A program made the position numbers and the translations under genes. Below the pieces are notes generated by a model. That model worked only from the letters and a program-made list of their open reading frames with translations, had not been told where the DNA came from and searched no databases. A stretch of DNA of 64,000 nucleotides from Lachnospiraceae bacterium (GTDB taxonomy: Bacteria; Bacillota; Clostridia; Lachnospirales; Lachnospiraceae): NCBI GenBank assembly GCA_014803415.1, contig JAAVBZ010000045.1:186001-250000 (forward strand), written 5' to 3'. This document shows positions 17,103 through 25,852 of this stretch, one piece after another; the first letter of the stretch is position 1; the number at the start of each line of letters is the position of its first letter.

Positions 17103-18782
17103 ATGCAGCTGACAGGTGCAGAAATTGTTGTTGAATGTTTAAAAGAACAGGGAGTTGATACCGTTTTCGGCTATCCCGGAGGAACAATTTTAAATGTATA
17201 TGATGCTTTATACAAACATAGTGATGAGATCAATCACATATTGACATCTCATGAACAGGGTGCTGCTCACGCGGCAGACGGATATGCAAGGGCTACCGGA
17301 AAGGTGGGCGTATGCCTTGCTACCAGCGGCCCGGGAGCCACTAATCTGGTAACCGGAATTGCAACGGCTTATATGGATTCTGTACCTATGGTAGCAATTA
17401 CCTGTAATGTAAATCTGCCCTTGCTTGGCAAGGATTCCTTTCAGGAAGTGGATATTGCAGGTGTGACCATGCCTATCACTAAACATGGTTATATTGTAAA
17501 AGATGTGAATATTCTGGCGGATACGCTCCGTAAGGCATTCAGTATTGCAAAAAGCGGCCGGCCGGGACCGGTGCTTGTGGATATTACCAAGGATGTAACG
17601 GCTAATACCTGTGAATATGAAAAAGTATCTCCTGAAACAGCTGCAGAAAAATGTAAATATACACCTGAGGATATTGAAAACGCTGTAGCTTTGATGAAAG
17701 CAGCAAAGAAACCTTATATTTATGTGGGCGGCGGCGCTGTTATTTCTGGGGCTTATGAGGAAGTGAGAGAGTTATCGAGACTGCTTGATGCCCCTGTTTG
17801 TGATACACTGATGGGGAAAGGCGTTATGGATGGACACAGCGAATACTATACCGGTATGATCGGCATGCATGGCACCAAAACATCTAATTACGGTGTCAGC
17901 GAATGTGATCTTCTGATTGCGCTTGGTGCAAGATTCTCAGATCGTGTGGTAGGTAACGCTTCTAAATTTGCTTCCAGAGCCAAAGTGCTTCATATCGATA
18001 TAGATGCTGCTGAAATCAATAAGAATATTCACTCGGATGTTTATGTTGTAGGTGATCTGAAGGAAATTCTGGAAAAGATCAATAAAGAACTTCCGAAGAT
18101 GGAACATCCTGAATGGACAGCACATATAAAAGAATTAAAAGAAAAGTATCCTCTCAGTTATGACGAAAGCAGCCTGTCCTGTCCATATGTTATGGAAGAA
18201 ATCGATAGAGTTACGGAAGGTAAAGCAATTATAACAACAGACGTCGGACAGCATCAGATGTGGGCAGCACAATATTATAAATATTCACAGCCTCGTACCT
18301 TCCTGTCGTCAGGAGGTCTTGGAACTATGGGATATGGTCTTGGTGCCTGCATCGGTGCTAAAATGGGACAGCCGGATAAGGTTTGCATTAATATAGCAGG
18401 TGACGGATGTTTTCGTATGAATATGAATGAGCTGGCAACTGCCAGCCGTTACCAGATTCCCATAGTTCAGGTAGTGATCAATAATCATGTGCTCGGTATG
18501 GTAAGACAGTGGCAGACCCTTTTCTATGAAAAGCGCTATTCCCAGACTATATTAAACGATTATGTGGATTTTTGTATGGTAGCAAGAGGCCTTGGATGTG
18601 AGGCTATTAAGGTGACTAAAAAAGAAGAAGTAGCGCCGGCGATCAAAACAGCGATCGATATGAAAAAGCCGGTAGTGATAGAATGTATTATTCCGGAAGA
18701 TGACAAGGTATTTCCCATGGTCCCTGCCGGAGCGGCTATCAGCGATGCATTTGATGAAACAGATTTAAAAGATCAAAAATAA
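17103..18782 (+). CDS. ilvB: acetolactate synthase large subunit, canonical copy
   Basis: 559 residues from the ATG at 17103, preceded by GGAGGAAAGAAA; the longer frame upstream lies inside ilvD. It is ThDP-dependent and condenses two pyruvates, or pyruvate with 2-oxobutyrate. ThDP-activating Glu in 'TSHEQGAAHAADGYARATG'; 'DSFQEVDIAG'; ThDP-Mg motif 'AGDGCFRMNMNELATA'; and 'VLGMVRQWQ', whose Trp470 aligns with the Trp that gives 2-oxobutyrate preference in E. coli AHAS II. No ilvN follows it; its regulatory partner is presumably one of the two ilvN genes at 42-43 kb. A second, divergent large subunit lies at 40.6 kb. Confidence 0.95.
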   Translation: MQLTGAEIVVECLKEQGVDTVFGYPGGTILNVYDALYKHSDEINHILTSHEQGAAHAADGYARATGKVGVCLATSGPGATNLVTGIATAYMDSVPMVAITCNVNLPLLGKDSFQEVDIAGVTMPITKHGYIVKDVNILADTLRKAFSIAKSGRPGPVLVDITKDVTANTCEYEKVSPETAAEKCKYTPEDIENAVALMKAAKKPYIYVGGGAVISGAYEEVRELSRLLDAPVCDTLMGKGVMDGHSEYYTGMIGMHGTKTSNYGVSECDLLIALGARFSDRVVGNASKFASRAKVLHIDIDAAEINKNIHSDVYVVGDLKEILEKINKELPKMEHPEWTAHIKELKEKYPLSYDESSLSCPYVMEEIDRVTEGKAIITTDVGQHQMWAAQYYKYSQPRTFLSSGGLGTMGYGLGACIGAKMGQPDKVCINIAGDGCFRMNMNELATASRYQIPIVQVVINNHVLGMVRQWQTLFYEKRYSQTILNDYVDFCMVARGLGCEAIKVTKKEEVAPAIKTAIDMKKPVVIECIIPEDDKVFPMVPAGAAISDAFDETDLKDQK

Positions 18783-18810
18783 ATGAAAACCATGACAGGA
18801 GGAAGATAAA

Positions 18811-19893
18811 GTGTCCAGAGTTTACAACTTTTCAGCAGGTCCCGCAGTTTTACCTGAAGAAGTATTAAAAGAAGCTGCAAGTGAGATGTTAGATTATAAG
18901 GGAACAGGCATGTCAGTTATGGAAATGAGCCACAGATCTAAGGCTTATGAGACCATTATTAAAGAAGCGGAAGCTGACCTGCGGGAACTGATGAATATCC
19001 CTGACAATTACAAGGTGCTATTTTTACAGGGAGGTGCAAGCCAGCAGTTTGCCATGATTCCCATGAATCTTATGAAGAATAAAAAGGCTGCTTATATTGT
19101 GACCGGTCAGTGGGCTAAGAAAGCATATCAGGAAGCTAAGATATATGGTGATGCTGTGGAGGTTGCATCTTCGGCAGATAAGACTTTTTCTTACATTCCC
19201 GACTGCTCAGATCTTGATATACCTGAAGATGCGGATTATGTATATATTTGTGAAAATAATACGATTTACGGGACTAAGTTCAAGACACTTCCCAATACAA
19301 AAGGGCATACACTTGTTGCGGATGTTTCTTCCTGTTTTCTCTCAGAGCCTGTAGATGTTACTAAATATGGTGTTATCTATGGCGGTGTTCAGAAGAATAT
19401 CGGACCTGCCGGCGTTGTAATTGTTATTATCAGAGAGGACCTGATCACAGAAGATACCCTTCCCGGAACACCTACTATGTTAAAATACAAGATTCACGCA
19501 GATGCAGAATCTTTATATAATACTCCGCCTGCATATGGAATATATATTTGCGGAAAGGTATTTAAATGGCTGAAAAAGCAGGGCGGTCTTGAAGCTATGA
19601 AAGAATATAATGAGAAGAAAGCCAAAATTCTTTATGATTTTCTTGATGAGAGCCAGCTTTTTAAAGGAACTGTCAGAAAAGAAGACAGATCTCTTATGAA
19701 TGTACCTTTTATTACGGGAGATGCAGATCTTGATGCAAAATTTGTTAAGGAAGCCAAAGAAGCAGGATTTGAAAACCTGAAAGGACACAGATCGGTTGGC
19801 GGTATGCGTGCAAGTATTTACAATGCTATGCCGATAGAAGGTGTAGAAAAACTGGTTGAATTTATGCGTCAATTTGAGCAGCAGGCTAAGTAA
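18811..19893 (+). CDS. serC: phosphoserine aminotransferase
   Basis: 360 residues, GTG start behind AGGAGGAAGATAAA. A PLP enzyme that turns 3-phosphohydroxypyruvate into phosphoserine. Motifs: 'VYNFSAGPAVLPEEVL', 'GTGMSVMEMSHRSK', 'LFLQGGASQQFAMIPMNL', and the PLP-lysine region 'YGGVQKNIGPAGVVIVI'; the C-terminal 'GHRSVGGMRASIYNAMP' is typical. It is paired with serA for serine synthesis; serB is not seen here. Confidence 0.97.
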   Translation: MSRVYNFSAGPAVLPEEVLKEAASEMLDYKGTGMSVMEMSHRSKAYETIIKEAEADLRELMNIPDNYKVLFLQGGASQQFAMIPMNLMKNKKAAYIVTGQWAKKAYQEAKIYGDAVEVASSADKTFSYIPDCSDLDIPEDADYVYICENNTIYGTKFKTLPNTKGHTLVADVSSCFLSEPVDVTKYGVIYGGVQKNIGPAGVVIVIIREDLITEDTLPGTPTMLKYKIHADAESLYNTPPAYGIYICGKVFKWLKKQGGLEAMKEYNEKKAKILYDFLDESQLFKGTVRKEDRSLMNVPFITGDADLDAKFVKEAKEAGFENLKGHRSVGGMRASIYNAMPIEGVEKLVEFMRQFEQQAK

Positions 19894-19907
19894 TGGAGGA
19901 AAAAAAG

Positions 19908-21071
19908 ATGTTTAAATATTATTGCTTGAATCCTATTTCCAAGATAGGACTTGATGATTTTACGGAAGAATTTACAAATACTGCCGATGTTAATGAAGCA
20001 GAAGGAATTTTGGTAAGAAGCGCCGCTATGCATGATATGGAATTGTCAGATAATCTGCTGGCAGTTGCAAGAGCAGGTGCGGGTACCAATAATATCCCTC
20101 TGGATAAATGTGCGGAAAAAGGTATTGTAGTATTTAACACTCCCGGTGCCAATGCCAATGGCGTTAAGGAACTGGTCATTGCCGGCATGCTGCTGGCATC
20201 CAGAGATGTGGTTGGCGGTATCAACTGGGTAGAAGCTTCCAAAGAAGATGAAAATATTGCCAAGACAGCGGAAAAAGAAAAAAAGAATTTTGCCGGTACG
20301 GAAATATATGGTAAAAAACTGGGTATCATAGGACTTGGAGCAATTGGCGTCAAGGTAGCTAACGTGGCAAAACATCTTGGCATGGAAGTATATGGCTATG
20401 ATCCTTATGTTTCTGTAGATGCAGCATGGAACTTAAGCCGTGACGTTAAGCATGTGTTAAATGTGGAAGATATTTACACTGAATGTGATATTATAACCAT
20501 TCATGTGCCGCTGCTTGATTCCACTAAGGGTATGATCGATCAGGATGCTCTTGCAAAAATGAAAGACGGCGTTATCATTCTTAACTTTGCAAGGGATCTT
20601 CTTGTGAATGAAAAGGATGTTGTTAAAGCAATTAAGGATGGAAAAGTTCGTAAATATGTATCTGATTTTCCGAATCCTACAACAGCCGGACAGGAAGGCT
20701 GTATTATAATTCCTCATCTTGGTGCTTCCACAGAAGAATCCGAAGATAACTGTGCTAAGATGGCGGTCAAGGAAATGATGAATTATTTAAAGAACGGCAA
20801 TATCATGAACAGTGTCAATTATCCTAATTGTGATATGGGTGTTTGCTCACAGGCAGGACGCGTAGCCATTTTCCATAAAAATATTGCAAATATGATCACC
20901 AAATTTACTGCATGCTTTGGTGATGAAGGAATCAATATTACAGATATGATGAATAAATCTAAAGGTGAAGTGGCATATACCATGATGGATCTGGAGCAGC
21001 CTGCAAAACAAGCCATGATCGAAAAACTTCAGGCGATTAACGGTGTGTTCAGAGTAAGAGTGGTCAAATAA
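19908..21071 (+). CDS. serA: D-3-phosphoglycerate dehydrogenase, short form with ACT domain
   Basis: 387 residues from the ATG at 19908, because GGAGG lies between it and the earlier in-frame ATG at 19893 that overlaps the serC stop. It oxidises 3-phosphoglycerate to 3-phosphohydroxypyruvate with NAD. Rossmann motif 'KLGIIGLGAIGVKVANVAK', Arg in 'ILNFARDLLVNEKDV', His in 'IPHLGASTEES'. The usual 'DVFExEP' glutamate region reads 'VSDFPNPTTAGQ', so the standard catalytic Glu is not visible, a variation I associate with clostridial and related enzymes. The C-terminal ~70 residues form an ACT domain that could bind serine. Confidence 0.93.
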   Translation: MFKYYCLNPISKIGLDDFTEEFTNTADVNEAEGILVRSAAMHDMELSDNLLAVARAGAGTNNIPLDKCAEKGIVVFNTPGANANGVKELVIAGMLLASRDVVGGINWVEASKEDENIAKTAEKEKKNFAGTEIYGKKLGIIGLGAIGVKVANVAKHLGMEVYGYDPYVSVDAAWNLSRDVKHVLNVEDIYTECDIITIHVPLLDSTKGMIDQDALAKMKDGVIILNFARDLLVNEKDVVKAIKDGKVRKYVSDFPNPTTAGQEGCIIIPHLGASTEESEDNCAKMAVKEMMNYLKNGNIMNSVNYPNCDMGVCSQAGRVAIFHKNIANMITKFTACFGDEGINITDMMNKSKGEVAYTMMDLEQPAKQAMIEKLQAINGVFRVRVVK

Positions 21072-21103
21072 AAATTAATTGATACAATATTAAAATACGA
21101 AAG

Positions 21104-21131
21104 AGGACAGCGGAATCATCGCTGTCCTTTT
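21104..21131. terminator. intrinsic terminator after serA, convergent with the small minus-strand gene
   Basis: AGGACAGCG (21104-21112) pairs with CGCTGTCCT (21120-21128), loop GAATCAT, followed by TTTAC. Ends the leuB-serA transcript. Confidence 0.85.
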
Positions 21132-21141
21132 ACTATAATCG

Positions 21142-21438
21142 TCAGAATTCTGTTATGTTAAAATCCTGCATATCCTCTTTAAACTTTTCTTCCTTTTTAG
21201 CAAGAACAAGACTGGCAAGATCCATATATTTGATAAAGACATCTTCAAGAGTCATTTTTCTTTCAGATGCAATTTCCTGCATAACAGGTCTTAATTTTTC
21301 AAGCTGTTCAGAAATACGCATCTTTTGAGGGTCCACATCTCCGATAACTTCAGCAGAATATGCGGAAACACGGGTTAAAAGATCTTTGTCATCATCATTT
21401 AAAAAGTTAAAATCCTTTGCGTTTAATGTTTCGTACAT
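21142..21438 (-). CDS. small acidic alpha-helical protein of unknown function
   Basis: 98 residues, ATG preceded by AAAGGATGG. No signal peptide or membrane helix. The sequence is predicted largely helical and charged ('EQLEKLRPVMQEIASERKMT', 'LASLVLAKKEEKFKEDM'). It lies alone between the serA terminator and the divergent glgB gene. I recognise no family; the good ribosome site and its own transcription unit argue that it is real. Confidence 0.7.
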   Translation of the reverse strand: MYETLNAKDFNFLNDDDKDLLTRVSAYSAEVIGDVDPQKMRISEQLEKLRPVMQEIASERKMTLEDVFIKYMDLASLVLAKKEEKFKEDMQDFNITEF

Positions 21439-21558
21439 GAGTTACCATCCTTTACTTTAGATATATTTATATTAACACTTTGCGCTTGTGCTGTATAGAT
21501 ATCTTTGATAAAATAATTTTTAAGGACATTAAGTTTCAAGAAAACAGGAGGTTTTTCC

Positions 21559-24018
21559 ATGGATAATAAATTATATAAATTAATGAACTGGCCGCGTATC
21601 GAAGGAATAATCTATTCAGAGGAGAATGCTCCCCATGAGATACTTGGGCCCCATGCAGTGGGAAAGAATACCCTGATACAGGCTTTTTTGCCGGATGCGG
21701 ATGAGGTCTATCTGATTTTAAAAGAAGGCAAAAAGAAAAAGATGGATAAGGCAGATGAAGCAGGATTTTTTGCCTGCCTTTTAACAGGAAAAACACCGGA
21801 AGAATACGAATATGAAGTTCATTTTGCAGAAGGTGTGACCGAGACGGTGAGAGATGCTTATCGCTATGATATCGGCATGAGCCAAAAGGATGCAGATAAA
21901 CTGAATGCCGGAATTCTTTATGATTCTTATGAACAACTGGGAGCACATCCTATGACTGTACAGAACGTAGAGGGAACTTTATTTGCTGTATGGGCGCCCA
22001 ATGCTATCCGCGTCAGTGTAGTAGGTGATTTTAATCATTGGGATGGAAGACGCCACCCTATGAAACTGAATCCTGAAAGCGGCGTTTTTGAGCTTTTTAT
22101 TCCGGATGTAAAGCTGGGAGAATGTTATAAATATGAAATTAAGACCAAAGGAAATATCATTAATCTGAAGGCCGATCCCTATGCATTTGAACAACAGCTG
22201 CGGCCGGATACAGCATCTGTCGTCAGGGAGCTTTCCTATAATTGGCAGGACAAGACCTGGATGAAGGAGCGGGAAAAGAAGCAGGTCAAGGATGCTCCCG
22301 TCAGTGTTTATGAATTGTATCTTGGCTCTTTTAAGAGGGACAAGGATACCGGTGAGTATATGAATTACAGACAGCTGGCACCTGAAATTGCCGCTTATGC
22401 AAAGGAAATGGGATACACTCATGTGGAGCTGATGCCGGTTATGGAGCATCCCCTGGATGCTTCCTGGGGATATCAGGTGATTGGCTATTATGCACCTACT
22501 GCAAGATACGGAACGGCAGAAGATCTTATGTTCTTAGTGGATACCCTTCATCAGGCAGGAATCGGTGTGATCCTTGACTGGGTGCCGGCACATTTCCCAA
22601 GAGACAGTTATGGTCTTGCCAGATTTGACGGAACCTGCCTGTATGAGCATTTAGACCCCAGACAGGGCGAACATCCTCATTGGGGAACGCTGATCTATAA
22701 TTACGGAAGACCACAAGTATCCAATTATCTGATCTCCAATGCTTTATACTGGGTGGAAAAATACCATGTAGACGGCATTCGTATGGATGCTGTGGCATCT
22801 ATGCTGTATCTTGATTACGGTAAAAAGGATGGAGAATGGGTTGCCAATGTTTACGGTGGAAATAAGAATCTGGAAGCAGTAGAGTTTTTAAAACATTTAA
22901 ATTCCATTATGAAAAAAAGAAATCCCAGTGTTTACATGATAGCAGAAGAATCTACGGCATGGCCCAAGGTTACGGGAGCACTTGAAGAGGACGGTCTTGG
23001 CTTTGACATGAAGTGGAATATGGGATTTATGAATGATTTTCTGGGTTATATTGGCTATGATCCGTATTTCAGGGCACATCACCATAATGAATTGACTTTC
23101 AGCATGATTTATGAATACAGTGAAAACTTTATGACGGTATTTTCTCATGACGAAGTAGTTCACGGAAAATCTACTCTGATCGGCAAAATGCCGGGAACCA
23201 CTGAAGATAAATTTGCAAACTTAAGACTGACTTATGGATATATGATGACTCATCCGGGCAAAAAGCTTTTGTTTATGGGACAGGATATTGCCGAGTTTAA
23301 AGAATTTGATGAGACAAGACAGACTGAATGGGGACTCCTTCAGTATAAGGAACACAAAGGAATCAACCTTCTGGTGAAAGACCTGAACTTTTTATATAAA
23401 GAAAAGCCTGCATTATATGCAAAAGATACTTCAAGTGACGGTTTTGAATGGATCAATTGTATTTCACCGGATAAATGCATGCTTTCTTATATACGAAAAG
23501 CACAAAAGGAAGAAGATACTTTATTGATAATCGCCAATTTTGCCGGTGTAGAGCAGGAGCTGACGGTCGGCGTACCCTATGAAGGAAAATATAAAGAGCT
23601 TTTAAATACTGACTATGAAATATACGGTGGAAAGAGCAAACGGGAAACAAGAGCGATCAATGCCGATGAAGAAGAGGCAGACGGAAGACCCTGCTCCATT
23701 CATATAAAAGCAGCGCCGTTATCTTTAGTGATTTATTCTTATACGCCTTACACGAAAAAAGAAAAGCTGGAAATTGAGAAAAGGAAAGCAGAAGAAGCTG
23801 CGGTAAAACGTGCACAGGAAGCGGAAGCTTTTGCCAAGGCGGCCAGAGAAGAAGCACTTTCCGCTCAAAAGGCAGCACAGGAAGCGGAAGAGCGTGCAAA
23901 AGAAGCAGAGAATATTGCAGCGGCCGAACTTTTAAAGGCTAAAAAAGCGCAGGAAGAGCTGAAGGCGGCAAAAGCTACCGTCAAGTCTTCTGAAAAATCC
24001 ATTCGTGAGAAAAAATAA
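21559..24018 (+). CDS. glgB: 1,4-alpha-glucan branching enzyme with a coiled-coil C-terminal extension
   Basis: 819 residues. It makes alpha-1,6 branches in glycogen. It has an N-terminal beta domain (residues ~25-105), a CBM48 ('FAVWAPNAIRVSVVGDFNHW', ~133-225) and the GH13 barrel with catalytic Asp410 ('DGIRMDAVAS'), Glu463 ('MIAEESTAW') and Asp531 ('FSHDEVVHGK'). The C-terminal beta domain ends near residue 730 ('PLSLVIYSYTPY'). The final ~86 residues are an Ala/Glu/Lys-rich predicted helix or coiled coil ('AEEAAVKRAQEAEAFAKAA') not found in standard GlgB, which is usually about 620-770 residues. No other glycogen gene is adjacent. The next gene starts 14 bases later. Confidence 0.95.
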   Translation: MDNKLYKLMNWPRIEGIIYSEENAPHEILGPHAVGKNTLIQAFLPDADEVYLILKEGKKKKMDKADEAGFFACLLTGKTPEEYEYEVHFAEGVTETVRDAYRYDIGMSQKDADKLNAGILYDSYEQLGAHPMTVQNVEGTLFAVWAPNAIRVSVVGDFNHWDGRRHPMKLNPESGVFELFIPDVKLGECYKYEIKTKGNIINLKADPYAFEQQLRPDTASVVRELSYNWQDKTWMKEREKKQVKDAPVSVYELYLGSFKRDKDTGEYMNYRQLAPEIAAYAKEMGYTHVELMPVMEHPLDASWGYQVIGYYAPTARYGTAEDLMFLVDTLHQAGIGVILDWVPAHFPRDSYGLARFDGTCLYEHLDPRQGEHPHWGTLIYNYGRPQVSNYLISNALYWVEKYHVDGIRMDAVASMLYLDYGKKDGEWVANVYGGNKNLEAVEFLKHLNSIMKKRNPSVYMIAEESTAWPKVTGALEEDGLGFDMKWNMGFMNDFLGYIGYDPYFRAHHHNELTFSMIYEYSENFMTVFSHDEVVHGKSTLIGKMPGTTEDKFANLRLTYGYMMTHPGKKLLFMGQDIAEFKEFDETRQTEWGLLQYKEHKGINLLVKDLNFLYKEKPALYAKDTSSDGFEWINCISPDKCMLSYIRKAQKEEDTLLIIANFAGVEQELTVGVPYEGKYKELLNTDYEIYGGKSKRETRAINADEEEADGRPCSIHIKAAPLSLVIYSYTPYTKKEKLEIEKRKAEEAAVKRAQEAEAFAKAAREEALSAQKAAQEAEERAKEAENIAAAELLKAKKAQEELKAAKATVKSSEKSIREKK

Positions 24019-24032
24019 GGAAGTTGTTATTT

Positions 24033-24872
24033 ATGGACGATATAGAAAAAGTAGATCCGGGTGTCATTGAGAAATTTATGACAGAGCTGCCCGACAAAGT
24101 ATTCCATTTGGGAATAAGAGTAGTACTTGCCGTTATCGTTCTTTTGATCGGAAGCCAGCTGATCAGATTGATACGCAGCTTATTGCGTAAAATGATCAGA
24201 AGAGGTCATGTAGATGAGATAGCAGTACGGTTTATAGATTCTTTTATAAAGTATGCATTGTATTTTGTACTGATCATAATGACAGCATCCTGGCTTGGAG
24301 TGGATGCGGCCAGCATCATTGCACTGCTTGGTTCTGCCAGTGTAGCAATAGGTTTAGCATTGCAGGGAAGTCTCAGTAATCTGGCTGGAGGCGTCCTGAT
24401 CATGATACTGAAGCCCTTTACTACAGGCGATTATATCAGAGATGAACTGGGAAACGAGGGTTCGGTTAAAGGAATCGATATCTTTTATACCCAGTTGATC
24501 ACTCCTGATAATAAATCAATCGTGCTTCCTAACGGAACTCTTGCTAATGGAAGTATTACCAATTATACTAAGTGTGATGAACGCAGGATTGATATTAATG
24601 TAGGAATTGCTTACGAAGAAGATATCAGGCAGGCAAAAGACGTGCTTCAAAAGATCCTGGAAGAAGATGAAGGAATCCTGAAGGATAAAGATATGCTGGT
24701 CATTGTGGACAGTCTTGGAGACAGCTGTGTAAATCTTATTGTCAGGGGCTGGGCTAAAAAAGAAGATTTTTGGCCGACAAAATGGCGTATTACGGAAAAT
24801 GTTAAGCTTGCACTTGATGATGCAGGGATTCGGATTCCATATCCGCAGATGGATGTGCATTTTGATAAATAA
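24033..24872 (+). CDS. small-conductance mechanosensitive channel MscS family
   Basis: 279 residues from the ATG at 24033; a TTG at 24024 would add three. There are three membrane segments: 'VVLAVIVLLIGSQLIRLI', 'ALYFVLIIMTASWLGV', and the pore helix 'IIALLGSASVAIGLALQGSL' followed by 'NLAGGVLIMILKPFTTGDYI'. The cytoplasmic beta and alpha/beta domains follow ('PNGTLANGSITNYT', 'VNLIVRGW'). It releases solutes under hypo-osmotic shock. It sits 14 bases behind glgB and is probably cotranscribed. Confidence 0.95.
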   Translation: MDDIEKVDPGVIEKFMTELPDKVFHLGIRVVLAVIVLLIGSQLIRLIRSLLRKMIRRGHVDEIAVRFIDSFIKYALYFVLIIMTASWLGVDAASIIALLGSASVAIGLALQGSLSNLAGGVLIMILKPFTTGDYIRDELGNEGSVKGIDIFYTQLITPDNKSIVLPNGTLANGSITNYTKCDERRIDINVGIAYEEDIRQAKDVLQKILEEDEGILKDKDMLVIVDSLGDSCVNLIVRGWAKKEDFWPTKWRITENVKLALDDAGIRIPYPQMDVHFDK

Positions 24873-24875
24873 TAC

Positions 24876-24904
24876 TTGCCAAAATGTCAAGTTATAGTTA
24901 TAAT
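24876..24904 (+). promoter_or_regulatory. promoter of tRNA-Thr
   Basis: TTGCCA (24876-24881), 17-base spacer, consensus TATAAT (24899-24904). The start would be near 24911, 14 bases before the mature tRNA 5' end. Confidence 0.7.
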
Positions 24905-24924
24905 GATTTTGTTGTGTTTAACAA

Positions 24925-24997
24925 GCTGGAATGGCGCAGTTGGTAGCGCAACTGATTCGTAATCAGTAGGTCGAGGGTTCGAGTCCCTTTTCCAGCT
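24925..24997 (+). tRNA. tRNA-Thr (anticodon CGT)
   Basis: A full cloverleaf. Acceptor GCTGGAA/TTCCAGC, D stem GCGC/GCGC, anticodon stem ACTGA/TCAGT with loop TTCGTAA (CGT at 24958-24960, reading ACG), T stem GAGGG/CCCTT with loop TTCGAGT, discriminator T. CCA is not encoded. It has its own promoter and terminator. Confidence 0.97.
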
Positions 24998-24998
24998 T

Positions 24999-25029
24999 AA
25001 AGTGGTCAGGATTTCCTGACCACTTTTTT
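24999..25029. terminator. intrinsic terminator after tRNA-Thr, shared with the convergent ABC permease gene
   Basis: AAAGTGGTCAGG (24999-25010) pairs with CCTGACCACTTT, followed by TTTT. A perfect 12-bp stem with a short loop; the A run on the other side would also serve the minus-strand permease gene. Confidence 0.92.
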
Positions 25030-25852
25030 AAGAGCTTTTCTTTTTATAATAATGTTCGGCAAACTGAATACACTGGTACAGGATCATAGCAATAATGCAT
25101 AGGATGATGATGGAAGTTATCACCATGTTCAGTTGGAATACCTGAGTACCATAGATGATCAGATAACCAAGGCCTCGTCTGGCCGCAAGGAATTCCCCAA
25201 TGATAACGCCTACAAGTGCAAGCCCGATATTTACCTTCATATTACTGAGTATAGCCGGAACAGAGGCCGGAAGTACTACCTTTTTAAGAGCAGTCAGTCT
25301 GTTGCCGCCAAGTGTATAGATCAGTTTCAGTTTTTCTTCATCAACATGTTTGAAGCTGGTATACAGACTGATGACAGAGCCGAAAACAGCCACAGAAATG
25401 CCGGCTACGATGATGGTATCTGTTCCGGTTCCCAGCCATACAATGAAAAGCGGAGCAAGTGCTGATTTAGGAAGGCTGTTTAAAATAACAAGGTAAGGCT
25501 CAAGGATTTCAGAAAGAGTTTTTGAATACCAGAGCAAAGTAGCGACAACAAGACTTATGACCGTGACCAGCAGAAAACTTACCAGAGTTTCCAGCAGGGT
25601 AATACCTGTATTGGAAAAGAAAGAGCCATCCTTTACCATTTTTAGGAAATAAGAGATCACTATGGAAGGACTGCTGAAAAAGAAACTGTCAATAAGTGAA
25701 AGTCTGGCTGCGGTTTCCCAAATGAAAAGAAATAAGAATAAAACAAGAAAACGCATAATAGTTACAAAATGATGATGCCTTTTATGTTTTTTAATATAAA
25801 GCTGCTGAACAGCAGATTCTTCTGATCTACATGGTGCCTGGATCGTATTCAT
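25028..25852 (-). CDS. ABC transporter permease, SsuC/TauC/ThiX-like
   Basis: 274 residues from the ATG at 25852, preceded by GGAAGGAGAT; the longer frame has no such site. There are about six membrane segments and the family EAA loop 'IYTLGGNRLTALKKVVLPAS', followed by 'GLALVGVIIGEFLAARRGLG'. It belongs to the nitrate/sulfonate/taurine/thiamine-precursor permease group. Its start overlaps the end of the ATPase gene by 26 bases. No substrate-binding protein gene adjoins, so the substrate cannot be named. Confidence 0.88.
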   Translation of the reverse strand: MNTIQAPCRSEESAVQQLYIKKHKRHHHFVTIMRFLVLFLFLFIWETAARLSLIDSFFFSSPSIVISYFLKMVKDGSFFSNTGITLLETLVSFLLVTVISLVVATLLWYSKTLSEILEPYLVILNSLPKSALAPLFIVWLGTGTDTIIVAGISVAVFGSVISLYTSFKHVDEEKLKLIYTLGGNRLTALKKVVLPASVPAILSNMKVNIGLALVGVIIGEFLAARRGLGYLIIYGTQVFQLNMVITSIIILCIIAMILYQCIQFAEHYYKKKSS

